Assembly: GCA_020633495.1 (NCBI GenBank)
Contig: JACKDR010000020.1
Span: 85,910 to 149,909, forward strand
Direction of reading: 5' to 3'
DNA from: Kofleriaceae bacterium
GTDB taxonomy: Bacteria > Myxococcota_A > Polyangia > Haliangiales > Haliangiaceae
DNA length: 64,000 bases
The notes below the pieces were generated by a model. It saw only the letters and a list, made by a program, of their open reading frames with translations, was not told the DNA's origin and searched no databases. Numbering within the stretch: the first letter of the stretch is position 1; each line of letters begins with the position of its first letter. The position numbers and the translations under genes were made by a program. Shown in pieces: positions 63,708-64,000 of the stretch.

Positions 63708-64000
<293 letters not shown>

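Overview
The window is very GC-rich DNA, packed with genes on both strands. Several traits point to a myxobacterium-type member of the Myxococcota: Ser/Thr kinases fused to PEGA or AAA modules, many lipoproteins with Asp/Ala/Gly-rich linkers behind the lipobox, FG-GAP and carboxypeptidase-regulatory-like surface proteins, and a DUF6178-like gene. A Haliangiales/Kofleriaceae-like lineage is my guess; the sequence alone does not prove it. No rRNA, CRISPR array, phage or transposase gene is visible.

Layout. 1-6957 (minus strand) holds tilS, ftsH, folP, cdaA, ybbR and glmM, a block that links c-di-AMP synthesis to cell-envelope precursors. 7051-16577 holds a DUF6178-like gene, rnc, a giant kinase/AAA regulator, a PLP decarboxylase and thrS. 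16578-18675 is a hairpin-rich gene-free stretch plus an HNH endonuclease gene, bracketed by two identical 33-bp palindrome-bearing repeats. 18676-23873 holds a PHM-like copper protein, rlmD, mnmA, two small envelope proteins and tRNA-Leu(TAA). 23998-31775 is a minus-strand run: hydrolase, PEGA kinase with a KQPD repeat tail, a membrane-anchored alpha/alpha-barrel protein, a small membrane protein and a large lipoprotein. 31776-33465 is a repeat mosaic (long inverted repeats, 27-bp and 46-bp repeats) around a small beta-helix gene. 33466-40505 encodes a metzincin-like protease, a PPC-domain lipoprotein and a carboxypeptidase-regulatory-like surface protein. 40700-47714 holds small regulators, secreted paralogues and a radical SAM enzyme. 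47638-54057 holds two more radical SAM proteins, a glutathione peroxidase lipoprotein and an arylsulfotransferase-like lipoprotein. 54061-61577 holds paired FG-GAP lipoproteins, an EEP nuclease, QueD, an MFS transporter and a PHP lipoprotein. 61715-64000 starts a pyruvate dehydrogenase operon (E1 alpha, E1 beta, E2).

Two themes run through the window. First, about half of the genes have a TAnnnT hexamer only 5-11 nt before the start codon and no Shine-Dalgarno sequence, which suggests widespread leaderless transcription. A minority (17323, 19674, 37520, 40700, 63708) have clear Shine-Dalgarno sites. Second, four genes (tilS, the kinase/AAA gene, the carboxypeptidase-regulatory-like gene and the peroxidase) are interrupted by single-base frameshifts in G/C homopolymers or simple repeats. 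Consensus errors seem likelier than real decay, but this cannot be settled from the sequence.
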